Shown here: in pieces, positions 1 through 11,792 of the stretch
Layout of the letters: the number at the start of each line of letters is the position of its first letter
How positions within the stretch are numbered: position 1 is the first letter of the stretch
Origin: Volvariella volvacea V23
Taxonomy: Eukaryota > Basidiomycota > Agaricomycetes > Agaricales > Pluteaceae
Direction of reading: 5' to 3'
NCBI GenBank assembly: GCA_000349905.1
Contig: KB722760.1
Coordinates: 417,645 to 481,644, forward strand
DNA length: 64,000 nt
Made by a program: the position numbers and the translations under genes
The notes under the pieces: generated by a model
The model's input: only the letters and a program-made list of their open reading frames with translations
Told to the model about the DNA's origin: nothing
The model's database searches: none

Positions 1-427
1 CCGCGTGCATAAGTATACCCCCCCGAAATTAATCCCGTTGATATTTCTTTTCATTTTATGTCCTGGCCCCTTTATTACATGCATATCATTGTTCTACAGA
101 TGTTTTACTCCCGAATGAATGTTATCTTGTGCCCGTTCTCGGTTTTGGCTTCACACCTTGGCAAGGTTATGATCGCTACACGTGACCGTGCAATACTTTT
201 GCAAGCCACTGTACGTATAGTACTCGGGCAATCAGACTCATGAACCTACTGTACTAATGTTAGGAGTATCCATTAAATTGTTCCACCAATCTCGGAGTCT
301 ACGTCTCACCTGGAGAACCTGAAGTTTTTCCTCCCTTCTGGGGATGGGCTATATATCACATCAACAGAGAAAGACAAACTTACCGTTCTCCTTTGTCTGT
401 AGCTTGTGGCTCACGGTCCTCACCTCC
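1..427. other. left edge, no gene recognised
   Basis: No coding segment with plausible start, splice sites or family resemblance was found. It is the downstream flank of the minus-strand kinase-like gene K1 and the UGGT-tail remnant. Confidence 0.5.
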
Positions 428-513
428 CGCTTCCGAGCAGACTCGTCAACGTCGTCAGCCTCTCCTGTACTCTCGTCAGTGTTAGTATGAGCACTAATAT
501 TGATGAGCAAGTT
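428..513 (-). pseudogene. decayed duplicate of the UGGT 3' coding end
   Basis: Read beside 5017-5105, the end of the intact UGGT gene, this stretch shares a nearly continuous block on the same strand: a CGCTTCCGA start, then roughly 40 bases (from AACGT through the GTGTTAGTAT repeat-like tail) with only a handful of differences. In UGGT this encodes the acidic, Asn/Thr-repeat tail just before the ER-retention signal. Nothing else of UGGT is recognisable here, so it is a fragment and not a gene. It lies about 130 bases beyond the stop codon of K1. I infer that a past duplication or inversion carried a piece of the UGGT end along with the kinase-like gene. The identity was judged by eye. Confidence 0.6.
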
Positions 514-644
514 TATCTACAAATGAGTTGTCGAGGTTTTCGCAGAGGTTTTATTCGGCCTTTGTGGACACATCATTTCTAAGAAACAGGTTAAATTGGA
601 TATATGATTAAGGTGCAATGCAGATAAAAGAGGTGCGCTTCGAA

Positions 645-2239
645 TTATGTGAGCCGAATACCCTTTCGTCTAAACACATGGTCCCATTGTCGTCTGATCC
701 ATGCCACCGCCCTATAGACATGTTCATAATAACAAATTCTTCTCAAAAATAACGTCCACATCGAAGGATATCGAACTTTGTACAATGGTGCCCATTTCTT
801 CACGAATTCCTCTGGAAGACCTACCCATCTATCATATGTATCACCGAGGTTATCCTTGTTGTCCACATATTTAGTCGCGTCGGGAAGTTCAGCTGAAAGT
901 TCAGAAGAGCTCATCTCGGCTCTCCGAGCAATGAGGAAATCAAGTGCTTGTTTTGCTGTGAAGCGTCTTTCTATGCGGGGGTTGATCATTCCATCGAATA
1001 GTGGAGCGAGTAAATGAACGGATGGAATATGGTGCTAAGAACGCATGAAGGATCAAAACGAGGAGGTTTGAGGCCGTTGAACACTCACTTGGAATGCACG
1101 GCAGAATGTATAACCTAGCAGACCAACATCATAAGCGAATGGATCGTAATCATACTCGCCATGAGCAGTGTCTTGTGGGTGATACTCGTACGAAGGGCCT
1201 ACAAATGACTCTTCGGAAGGTAGGCGGTCACAACCGGGTTCGAGCCTCTTAGCAAGGCTAAAATCAATCAATGCGTAGAGCATTTTTCCAGAAGTACGAA
1301 GTTGCCTTGTCATTTCGTTACGCCTCCAAAATTGTGTTTGATCCCGGATATCTCTCAAGTGCCATATGTTATTCCATGAGTCCCATAGTTGATTTTGCAA
1401 CATGTGGCGGGAGACGAGATCCTGTGTGTTGCCTTGATGAATTAAACGGAGGGAAATGAAAAAGCATGGTTCTCACCCGATGAACGATACGGTTTTCGTG
1501 GAGATAGGAAAGAGCCTGAATAGTGTTGGAATGAGAATATGACCAAACAGAGCAATCCTATACTGTACCTTTAATGCAGCTTCTAAGTAGTCCAATATAG
1601 TACTCGTGGTATAAAAATATTGATCCACCCATGGCGCCCAGCGGACTTCATCCCACCTGCATAAGCCAAGAACTATATCAGACCCCTTGGATCAATGCAC
1701 GAAAAGTCGCTTAGTAGATGAGAATTGAACAATACCTGGGCATCACAACAACACAATATTCTTCATGCATGCCATGAACGATGTCCAACACAGGCATGAT
1801 GTGATTGAACTTTTCTTCGGATGAGGGGTTTTCGTGTATATATTTCAGAACGCGATACTCGTCCGAATCAATTGGTATCCATTTCAGCGTGACATGATAC
1901 CCTTCTGTCGTTCGAGCGTGATATACAAGTATCTGACGGAGTCGCGTGAATACGGACCCAATTTGACACTCATTAGTTGTGGAATCGTAAGTCCAGAGAA
2001 GAAATACTTACTGAGCCTGGGGAGCCCAAGTATTGGAGGGGTTCGACAGCAATGTCGCAGGGTCCAATATTAGCGTATGGAAATGGGTTGTAATGGGAAT
2101 AAATCATTGGGATTGGGTCAGGAAACGCGATGCCGTCGCCATTCAGTTTATAGATATGGTATCCACGAGCTGCAAAGGCCTCTGAACGAGGCAACCACCA
2201 TCGTTGCAAGCGATCCACGTCCGGAATACTGTCTGCCAT
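645..2239 (-). CDS. protein kinase-like protein K1 (six exons)
   Basis: This is a kinase-fold protein of about 424 residues, inferred from six exons shared with K2 and K3. The N-terminal exon (ATG at 2239) holds a conserved WWLPRSEAFAARGYHIYKLN stretch. The N-lobe has a glycine-loop-like LGSPGS, a beta-3 lysine in VTLKW and a candidate alpha-C glutamate in SDEYRVLKYI. The catalytic loop reads HENRIVHRDL, with the HRD aspartate split from the arginine by an intron. The metal-binding motif is DFS rather than DFG, followed by LAKRLEPG, and a conserved C-lobe YDVGLLG follows. About 50 residues separate HRD from DFS, which is longer than usual, and the canonical Lys and Asn after HRD are not evident, so activity is uncertain. 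All splice sites I checked are GT-AG and the frame stays open to the stop at 645. It lies downstream of S1 on the same strand. Substrate and pathway are unknown. Confidence 0.8.
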
Positions 2240-2481
2240 GATGGTGGGCTGCCTTAGAAGTATCGTCACGTCATCAACTTGTCACCTGATTGCTGTGACG
2301 CGCTGGATTTTGTTTAAATTTGTTTAGATCCCATGTAAATGAAATGCGACGAGTTGACATTGTGCCCCTCAGATCTCTAACACCGAGCTGGTGCTCTTGC
2401 TTGACAGGATAGCCAATCACCCCCAAACTTGGGTAAAATTGAATTGATTTACAGCATAGGGACCGGTATAACTACAGAGGT

Positions 2482-3419
2482 CTATCCCGTGATTGCTGAT
2501 TGCAACATAAAGCCTGGCAATGGGAAAATACTCTTATGTTGTTGGATCTGTTCCTGCTGTTCCCTGTACACAAACTCTATTTTCCTATTCATGCCGTTTA
2601 CTTTGCGCTGGCCCAGCTAATAAACATGGACAGTTAGCAACTCATAAGCTTGATGGTTCTCTACGAGGGCTTACATTGTGCACAGAATAGGACTCGTGGT
2701 GGACGACAACCCTTGTATTCTTTGGCAGGAGGAAGTTCAATTCTTTACCGGCACTCAAAGGTTCTTTAAGCCTTGCGTAAAGCGGAGCTGCCTGATAAGA
2801 GATTAAAAAGATATTGGATATTGAAAATATGCGACTGGGCCTTACTTCATCATCATACGTTCCAGGGATATACTCAAGGTAGCCTGTATGCACATAATAC
2901 TCCATAGTACTATCAGCGTTTCTTTTGGATAATATTCCTGGCTTCATGCTCCTCTCTGATGGGTCCAAGCGTTTTGCAATATTCTTCTCCAGTGCAGTGG
3001 CAAGATTGCACCTATGCCATCGCTCCCCTCTACGGATCTTCTCGTGAATTATTTGGTACGAATAGAATTGAGCGGTCACGGTCTCCTTGGGCTTAAAACC
3101 GTGGGCGGTCTGGTGAAAGACATAGCGGACATTAGAGTAGGCCAGCTAGGATAAGAAATTGTACAACCATCTGAGGGGGGGCAAAACATTGGCCGATGCG
3201 AACTACACTGCCTTTCTGAAATCCCTCGCAATTGGCACCACTCTGGTCGGGGAACTCCTTAGGCAAGTCATAGACGATGGTGACAAGCTCTCCGATCTTT
3301 CACGTTCTTTCAAATCACAGAAGTCACAACAACATGAACCCACCCACCTGGAATCCACCTGGGGGAGGAGGAGCAGAAGCAGAAGCAGAAGCAGGAGGAT
3401 TGCTCGCATTTCCAACCAT
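2482..3419 (-). CDS. uncharacterised protein S1, paired with kinase-like K1 (five exons)
   Basis: I do not recognise the family. The model matches S2 exon for exon. Exon 1 starts at the ATG at 3419 and encodes a short Pro/Ala/Ser-rich leader (MVGNASNPPASAS and on). Exon 2 begins IGELVTIVYDLPKEF and contains KGSVVRIGQ. Exon 3 contains EKNIAKRLDPSERSMKPGI and MEYYVHTGYLE. Exon 4 contains LSAGKELNFLLPKNT. Exon 5 begins LGQRKVNGMNRKIEF and ends at the TAG at 2482-2484. No signal peptide or membrane segment is visible, so it is probably intracellular. It lies just upstream of K1 on the same strand (about 240 bases apart), and the pair S-then-K recurs in the right arm. That suggests a unit that is copied together, with a possible functional link. 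Confidence 0.7.
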
Positions 3420-3704
3420 TCTAAATCGTATAGGACCGTTTGGTTTAGTATAAAGCGAGTTTCCACAAGGGATACAGGAAGAAAGGGGCAATCGGCGGGA
3501 TGCATATTAGCTCTGCTTTATTATCGCGATCTGGACGACTACATCTTACTAATAATCATACAATCGTCGCGTGGTATACTTTGTTCTTGTCCATGACTCA
3601 ACCAACTCGTAAGGAGTTATTAGGGTTCCCTTTGTTCAGCCGCTTTTGGCATCCCACATACACACTCGTTACTCATACTATGCGCATAACTCTACTGCTG
3701 CTGC

Positions 3705-4135
3705 TGTGGAGGAGTATTATGACACGGACTAGATGTAAATAAGAGGCTGACGTTCCACAGACTATATATGTTTCGTAGATACGAAAGACAAATAGGAATT
3801 GCTTTTACCCACTTTCCACTATCTTCTGAACCCTCGGACGACAGAACCCCCTTCCTCAATTTCTCCCCTCCACAAACTGGTGACCACGCCAGGGGGTTCA
3901 GTATTCCGTTCCGCGGGTTTAAACGAGACTACCCACCTAGGTCGACGAGGAACAGTCGTCGATCTATCGAGCTTCAAGACACGTCGTCAAGGGTGGAACT
4001 TCGTAGTCGCTCAGTGTCTCGCTCGCCTTCGACGACTCCGGTGTTGCAACCTTCAAGTTTATCGACACTAGGAACATTCGAGTCCCCTTCCATGGCGCCT
4101 TCCTCAATTTCTCCCCTCCACACTGGGCTGCTGGT
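3705..4135. repeat. insertion specific to the left arm, containing a 24-base direct repeat
   Basis: Aligning the upstream region of S1 (minus strand) with that of S2 by eye, the match is interrupted between a GGGATGCC/GTACGAATAA-like segment (near 3650-3700) and the GATATAC segment near 4135. About 430 bases are present only here. Inside, CTTCCTCAATTTCTCCCCTC and its next four bases occur twice, at 3851-3874 and 4099-4122. No transposase or terminal inverted repeat is visible. It could be a non-autonomous element or a local tandem duplication. Confidence 0.5.
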
Positions 4136-4199
4136 ATATCACAAAGCGCGATGCAAGCATAAGGAAACGGTTGAAACAGTACTGATCATCCATAATTGA

Positions 4200-4986
4200 T
4201 ACCTGATTTTGAACTGCAACACCATTCCAGATCATGTCATAATGCTGAGCTACAAGAGACTCCGAAAAAGCTATCGTGCTTTCTACTGATGGACCAATAT
4301 CTGTCCTGGCGAAGGTTGGTGCTCTAGTAGTCGCAGTGATAGTCAGAGTCGTAATCTGTAGTTCTACTCAACCCGCACGTAGAGCATATCGCACCACGCC
4401 GCATTTCCCTAAACCCAGAAGCCATAGGCAATTGCGTGCCATAGTCTCGGATTATTTGACCAAGGCTCAATTCTACAATACACTGGGAATAATCGAGCTA
4501 GTACTTAGACTTCTACTTCGGCGATAGAATGCTGGGAATAGAAGCAAAGGAGCTCTACATTAATGTCGTAGGGCAGAACTAAAAAAATGAGGATACACCA
4601 GCCTGGGTTTCAGTAACGAGACAGTCAGCCACAAATATATACAGGGGCTTCTGGAATCACATATATAGCCTAGCACTCAAATAGCCTCCACAGGGTGCAA
4701 TCCTTTTGACGCAACCCTAGCAGACTTCACGTTACCCTCATCTGAGATAGCACTCAAAAGTGATGTATCCCAGATTGTCTTTGTCAGATGGATTATCAGT
4801 TAGTGCCTTACCTACGGACTCAACCATGGGGGTAGAAGAGCGCTCGAACAAACTGTCAGTACTCCTAACTGGCAAATGGACGATGCATGCCTGCACCAAA
4901 GCCAAAATGTTACCACACTAGAGTGAAACCTAATATATTGTTTAGCAACCCCGGCAATACATAGATGAGTCCCAAAATCTGGCCGA
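4200..4986. other. spacer between S1 upstream region and the UGGT stop, no gene seen
   Basis: Open frames here are short and lack a convincing ATG or splice context. It holds the 3' flank of UGGT on the right and the far upstream flank of S1 on the left. Confidence 0.45.
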
Positions 4987-7900
4987 TCATAATTCGTCCC
5001 TAAGAACATCCTCATCCCTCGCTTCCGAATCTTGAACGTACTCCTCAACGTTCTCAGCCTCTCCTGCACTCTCGTTGGTGTTAGTATTAGTATTAGTATT
5101 GCCAGCATTTGCAAGCGCATCTGCGCCAGCGGTAGCAAATCTCGATCGGATGAGTCCCTTCTCAGCCAATTTCCTCGAAAACTCTGCAATCTCGGCGTCG
5201 TATTCTTCCCATTCAGGGATTTGACGGGCTCTTGCTAGTTTTGGCTCTTTCTGTAAATGTCACAGGGAAATGCCCATTTTAGATGGAGTCGAAGAGGATG
5301 GAGGATGTGCTTACAGTGAGAGGGTTTTGACAGAGGTCGATAGTCTTGGCGCGGTGGAGTCTGTCTTTGCTGCACCATGTCTCGCACTATTACAGAGCAT
5401 ATTAATTATTGCTCTCGCAGGATAACTCTTAACTTACCCATAGCCAATCTTCGTGTAGTGAGAACTATTCATGGGGTCAGTCAGCCATGTGATGGCAAGA
5501 CGAAAAGGCGTTGTAACTTACGATTGGAACTTCGCGTTGCAAGTTGTTAGGGAGATCTAGTGCCCAACGTGAGTACGCGACACTAACAGACCCAGAAAAG
5601 GGCATTGCGCACCTTGGTCAAGATTGGCCAAAGAGTTGGGATCAGCTGAGAGGTGTTGGTATTGTCCGCGAAGCAAATCCTGTCAACGTGACGTGAGCAT
5701 ATTCGGCGGCTATGACGCGCACGAAGTACATACACCAGCAGCGAGCTGTAACAAACCAAGGTCAGAAAATACCACGCTAATCCGAGAAAAAGGTTCTTAC
5801 CTGTCTGAATCGCACCAAATCGACAACATACAGCGCGCTAAAAAACAACACATAAGCTTTCACAATTCTTCACCCCTGTAAACTAACTCACCTAATATGA
5901 TACGGGAGACCCTTCAAGAAGTCCTTCCAGTACCCAGTCTTCCAGAACCTGAATCCCTCCATATCCGTATTATCATCACCCATAGGTGTATACCCATACG
6001 GAGCACCCTGCAAGTCCAAATCCACAAGCTCCTTCAAATCTGCTCTGACAATCTGATCAGCGTCAACGAAGATGACTTTCTTCAGGTCCATGGGAAAGAG
6101 GACATCCAGGAAGAGGATCTTGTATGCCCAGATTATGCGCTGCTTTTCTTTTTGAGCGCGCAACCAGGATGGCCACTTGTAGGTGATGAGTTCGTATTGG
6201 AAGTTGTAGGCTTCTGCTAGGTGGGGTATGAATTCCTATTGGACGGGGGTGTGAGGCTAGTTCGAGGTTGATCGGGACACTACTCTTACCAAGAACGAAG
6301 GAGAGAGGAAGTTTTCAATGAACCAGAATTTGACGGTACTATTGGTATTGCGGAGGACGCTGAGAATCATAATACCGACGAAGCGCTGTAATGTTATCAG
6401 AATCCGATGCCCCTAAGGATCTGAGTGACAAGGCAAACCTCATAAAGCAACCCTGAAGCAACAGTGAATATATTAATATCCGCTTGCTTAGTTTGTACCA
6501 AATCCTTCGACGTCTCTTGCTTCGACCCAAACACAGACATGAATCTAAACCGCACATACATCATCAGCACCCGACTTAAAAAGAAAGAAAAAGCACTTAC
6601 TTATCAGCCAAACCACCAAACATGCCACCACCACTCTTCTTCTTCCCCTCCAATCCATCCAACACATCCTCCCTCTCCATCCCCTTTCTCCTCGTCACCC
6701 TCGGATACAACGTCAACCCACCAAAGCTCGTCAACGCAACCTCACTCCCGACCTCCTCGACAGTCTTGCTCTCCCATCCACCGCCACCGACGCTCTCCAT
6801 CTCGTAAATCTCCCTTCCCCGGCCTTCGCGGATCTCAAGCTTGAACACGCCCGGTTTGGCTTTGAACTGGAGGTACCCGAGGTTGGCGACAACTTGCGTG
6901 TCAGCTAGAGCCAAAGAGGCATCGCTCGGGTTCGGGTTGACGAGCTGGAGTTGAACGCCCCGGGGCGGTTTCATCGTTTCCGTTTCGCGCGCATGACCCT
7001 CGATGACGAGGTAGTCCAGGGAGAAGATTGCAGAGACGGAGTTGTCTTCGGGGAAGAGCTTGTTGAGCTGGATGTTGTCGAGGTCGTAGAGCGCTTCGCG
7101 GGGACGGACGAGCCAGGATGAGGGGACGTCCATTGCGAGGGTGTAGATTGGGTCGGTTGGGAGGTCTTCGAACGTGGTTTGGAAGGGCACTTCGTTGCTA
7201 TGTGGGATGTGAGGGCGTGTGTACGATTAAGAGGGAGAAAAGTGCTTACCCTTCTTCGTCGAACAGGAGAGTGGGATGGACGTTGAAGCGGTAGAATCTC
7301 TTGAGTGGCATCTACAAGGAACGCTTGAGCATCAGCCTGTTGGGAAAGCAAACCAGCTTACTTGGTCATATCTCGCAGGACTCAAATAAACTTCGATAAA
7401 GACATGAGGAAGTGCAGACAGCCACTACAACACACCGCGTTAGTCAGTTATTCCACCCAGCGTCGCACTCCAAGGACTTGCCGTCAAAATACTAGACCAC
7501 TTTTGCGCAGTCTCGCTCAAAGGGTCCAACAACACTCCGAAATGGTAAATCGCTGTCTTATTATTCCCAATCGTGAATCCACTGTCCAGTCTCTTAAGCA
7601 ACCGCAGCTACAGAAAGAGAGACAAAAAATAACTCACGTGTACTCTCGGTCCAATAACTGATAATTCCTCAACCTTGGTCTAGGCGGGGCATCGAACAAT
7701 CCCAGCTCGCTCGGATCAGGTTGTTGTATCGAAGCGGTGATTGAAGTTGCTCCAGAAATAAGGTTGGCAAAGGTAGGTCTAAAGCAGTCAACGTCGTCAG
7801 CAAAAGTTAGGAAAGGGTGCGATGAGCGACGCAGACCTATCATGCTTCTTAACTTCCTTAATATCAGGGTGCACTTCCTCCACAGCCCCAATAACAACAT

Positions 7901-10900
7901 CAGCCCTCTTCCTCATCTCATACCTCTCCAACGCCTCAAAGTCCTCCGACTTGAAATCAAAAGGCTTGATAGGACCGACGACCTACACCGCGCACACATC
8001 AGCCAAAGGAACGGAACGGAAGGTAAAAACAAGCCCACCCTCCCATTGACAACGATCCCCAACTCTCCCCTCCCAAACACCTTGAGCTCCCTCAGAACCC
8101 TTCTGCAGCTCTTCACGTACTGCTCGTACCTGCTGATCCCCCACGTGCCTCTCAACCCGTCCTTCCCAAACCCGTGTCCCTTGGTAATAGCCATCAAAGC
8201 CGCGTACTTCTCGGATTTAGTGTGCATGGGACTCCTCGCCTCCGTTTCACCTTTATCTTCGGGGACGAAAGAGGCGGGCACTGACGGTCTGATGCCCAGC
8301 GCGCTGAGGAGGACGTAGGAGTTTGTGGTTGATAGGGCATTGTCATAGATTAGATAGGAGAGTAAGAGCGAGTTATAGTTTTCTGGGAAGTCGGGGATGG
8401 GGTTTGCGGCTGTGGACGCTTGTGCACTTGCTGAAGTCGCCGTTGCTGTTGCCATCGCCTCCGAGTCAGACTCAAGTTGTGACGATACAGGCTCAGGCTC
8501 AGACACGGGGTCAGAGTCGGGCGTGTAAGAGTAGGATTCTGGGTTCTTGGGGTTGTGGATGAACGCAATCCGAGTTTGAACCTCATTTTGCTGTCGAATT
8601 GCAAAACGTCAGAGAAAAGGCGGAGCGCGCCGAGGGAAGGATGACACACCAAAAACTCGATGCCCTCTTTCAACAGCGCCAAACCTTCCTCGGTATCAAA
8701 GTCGGCGATGATGTACATCCCGATGGGTATATCCTTATTTCCCTCTGCACAACCACAACATCAGCACCTCCACCACCGCTCTAGACACTAAAAAACCAGA
8801 CTTACTAGGATACAAATGGCTCCACGGCGAGCTCCTATATTCCGTATTATAAAACAACTCTGGCAAATTAAATATCCTCAATCCACCTCCAGGCGTCGCG
8901 GAGGAAGAGGGGTAGATGTACTTGTTCCTTCGGGGCGAGGAGGTAGGCTGGTCGTAGAACCAGGTGGCCATCTTGCCCGACTCGGCGTGGTTGTCGTTGA
9001 TCTTGCCTTCGTAGAACTGTTCTTGGAGGTATTGCAGCTGGTGGGCGATTTCTTGTTGCATGTTTTTGAGGAAGTCCTGGGAGAAAGAGGGGTGTAGGAT
9101 GAGTATATGCGCGTAATTATAATGAGTAACATAGAAAAAGACAGTCAAGGGGAAGTGAGATTGAAAACTAAGCCCATCGACTTACGTCGTTGATATCCAA
9201 ATGCTTGCCATTAACAAACCCATGGCCAAACTTGTTCTCCTTCGCCGTCGCACCCAATCTCTCCGTGTACTTCCTGATCTTCTCAAAAGGCACTTGAACA
9301 GGCCCCTCGCCGCTCAAAACCTTATTCAGTGGTATAGGTGCGTCGTTAGCCGCATTCTGTGTGATGGGCGTTCCATCCGGGTTCGAGTTAGCAGAGTCAG
9401 GAGACTCGTGCTCGACCTCGACATAGAGAGGATGCTGATTCGTCGCGTCCTCTCCATGTTCGACTTTGAGAAGACCATTGTAGGCTTCCCGGACTAGATT
9501 CCAGTTCACAGTGTCACTCTGGAGAAGCGAGGGCCTGCCGTGCTGGGAGATCTAGAACGAAACTAGACATCAGACCGAGCGTTCGAGAAAACACAAAAAA
9601 CAGCATGGTTCAGAGCCGACTTACGTTCTTGACAAACTCTACAGTCCTCTTCCTCCCGTACCTCTTCATCAGGTGCCAATACACCCTCGCCATCTTCTGC
9701 GCATCCTCCGTCTCGCCGAGGCCGACGACGCCGAACCTGAACGGGTAGTTGCGCTCGATGATCTGCGCCACGGGGCCGGCGAGGATTTGGAGCGAGGACG
9801 TTTGGGAGAGGTCGAGGATGAGGATGATGTTGAACAGGTTGAGTCGGACGGTGGGGAATTGGCCGGGGTATGTGGGTCTTATGAGCTGTCGGTGCAAAAA
9901 GTCAAATCAGCAAATGCGTAGTAAAGTAGATGAGAGAGAGAACACAAACCCCGTGCAGCGCTTTACTCCACTTCCCGTACCTCTTGTCCTTCTCCAAATC
10001 GTTCCAATACCCAACCACCTCTCCCTCCCCCTCCAATCTATCGGTCGCATCAAAGATGCCATCCAAGACGCCTCCATCTCTCTGCTTAACCGCGATATCC
10101 CTATGCGTCAACAGCTTGATAGCTTGTTCCCTGTTCAGCCCGAGTCCCTCCAATCCAGCCATCACAGCCCGCTCCTTCTGCAACACCCCAAGCAGCTTGA
10201 ACGGGTTGAGCGTGTTCACCTCCGCGCCGCCGGTGGAATCCTGGAGCGAGGCGCCGTTGAGCCAGAGCATGTTGATGCCGCCGGGGGCTTTGTACGAGTT
10301 GGTGGTGAGCTCGGAGGAGATGGAGTCGTTGAAGCGGATCGAGCGGGCGAGCGCGGTGGAGTATTTGGGGAAGTTTTGAGAGAGCTGGGTGAGGGTCAGG
10401 AGGGGCTTGGGGGAGTGGGAGAGGAGTTGGACGGCGTTGTATCCGAGGTCTGGAGGGGTGGGGTTAGCGAGAAGGAGAACTAGAATGGAGGGGAGTGTTA
10501 CCTCTGATTTCGTCGTCGGTTAATGGAGTGGTCAAGTCGACATTTGAGGGATTGAGACCGTAGGTTTTGATTAGGTAGTTGACGTCGTGTGTGTTCTCTT
10601 CCTCGTCCAACTGCTCGCTGGAGTCGGCGTCCTTGTCGGCGGAGCCTGAGCAACAAAATTAGCAATGAGCTCCTAAGTGATATGAATTGCAGCCTACCAC
10701 TTGCAGCCTGATGAGAATGTCTATCATCAACAGCAAGGTAATCCGTCTTTTTGAGGTCCAGAGCAACACCATAGCCAGACAGGAAGCTCCTGGGCGCGTC
10801 GTCCTCGTGTCTCCCGGCGGGTGGAATGTGTCTAACAACGTATTCGACGTGTGGAACGGGTCTTCGGGCCAAATTCAAGAGATAGGAATGGAGTTCGCGG

Positions 10901-11637
10901 AAATTGGGTGATGTGATGGAGGCGTAGAGGATAGCTGTGCGCGGTGGACGATCGACGGCGTCTTCGGGTAAGGGTAGAACATGATCGAATGCAAACAGCC
11001 TAGGGTGTTCATAGCTCGTTCTGCACGTAAGAAGGTTAGTGGGCTACACACGAGGATGCGCGACGCGACCTACGCGTTTCCGGGTAGCGGTTGGCTGGGG
11101 TCCAAAGTTTCGACACCGGCCAATTTCGCCAGGGTCTCGACGTCACACACGACTTGACCGTACCAGTCTACCCAAGACCCGCACTCGGTCCCTTCTCGCC
11201 CCTTGTGCGTGTCCTCGTAGTGCTGGTAGAAGGCTTCGATTTTGGGTGTCGCGACGTGGAGCGCGAGGTTCATTTCGAACATGGCCACGGACATTCTGTC
11301 GATAAAGTACCCGTAGGACATGGCAGCCTGCAGCGTGGCCTGGTGGGCTGCTTCGGGCGTGAGCTTGTGGAAGGGTGTGGGGGAGGACGGGTTGGTTATG
11401 CTGTCAAGGGTGGGGAAGAAGGCGTCTGGGTACTCGAGCGAGATGGTTTCCCTGGTGGGCGTCAGCTGGGCGCTCGAGACACGGGCTGAGAGACACGTAC
11501 AGGACCTCGAGGAGCATGGAAGGCGCGGGCCATGATGATTTGAGGGCAACGTCGACGGGACTGGCTGCGCCGCGCACGAGATGGCGCGCGCTTGGGAGGA
11601 GGGCGGCGAGGCCCAGTAGCCAGTGCCGGTTGAGCAT
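4987..11637 (-). CDS. UGGT: UDP-glucose:glycoprotein glucosyltransferase (ER folding sensor)
   Basis: UGGT re-glucosylates misfolded N-glycoproteins in the ER lumen so that calnexin can rebind them. The ATG at 11637 opens a hydrophobic signal peptide ([18 protein letters not shown]), followed by the family start [20 protein letters not shown] and [12 protein letters not shown]. The long thioredoxin-like sensor region continues through many exons (for example [13 protein letters not shown] near 9740 and FHNV-type beta segments near 6600-7200). The C-terminal GT24 catalytic domain is clear: [15 protein letters not shown] near 6470, [19 protein letters not shown] (with the DxD metal site) near 6080, [13 protein letters not shown], and [17 protein letters not shown] near 5600. 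The protein ends DEDVLRDEL, an RDEL retention signal of the K/HDEL type. A 12-base microexon (5734-5745) is needed to restore the family sequence LAAGD. The protein is of the order of 1,600 residues, the usual size. The next gene, NMD3, is divergent, with about 155 bases between the two starts. Confidence 0.95.
5734..5745 (-). other. 12-base microexon of UGGT
   Basis: The minus strand reads CTCGCTGCTGGT, encoding Leu-Ala-Ala-Gly. It is preceded by a TTACAG acceptor and followed by a GTATGT donor. Skipping it would join FRQ directly to DLLRGQYQ, while including it gives [15 protein letters not shown], the sequence I expect for the GT24 domain. Flanking introns run about 5746-5784 and 5687-5733. 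Confidence 0.8.
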
Positions 11638-11792
11638 TCTGGCAGAGGAGCATGCGACTGGGTTGGTTGCACTCTGCTGGCAGGGCCGAATTTAAGCTGA
11701 CACGTCAGTAATACTTATCTGATAAGATAACTCTGCTTATGTCATTATCTTGCAGAGATGGCATTCATCATCGCTTTTTGACAACACCATCA

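Larger units (their letters stand above)
640..4200. repeat. left arm of a large inverted segmental duplication (K1 + S1)
   Basis: Read on the minus strand, this block has the same order as 16330-19490 on the plus strand: a shared upstream segment (the TACTGATCATCCATAATT area near 4180, matched near 16370), then gene S, then gene K. Exon-intron structure is the same in both arms. The arms are about 12 kb apart and enclose UGGT, NMD3 and a further kinase-like copy. The left arm has an extra insertion of about 0.4 kb (about 3705-4135) that the right arm lacks. Confidence 0.75.
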
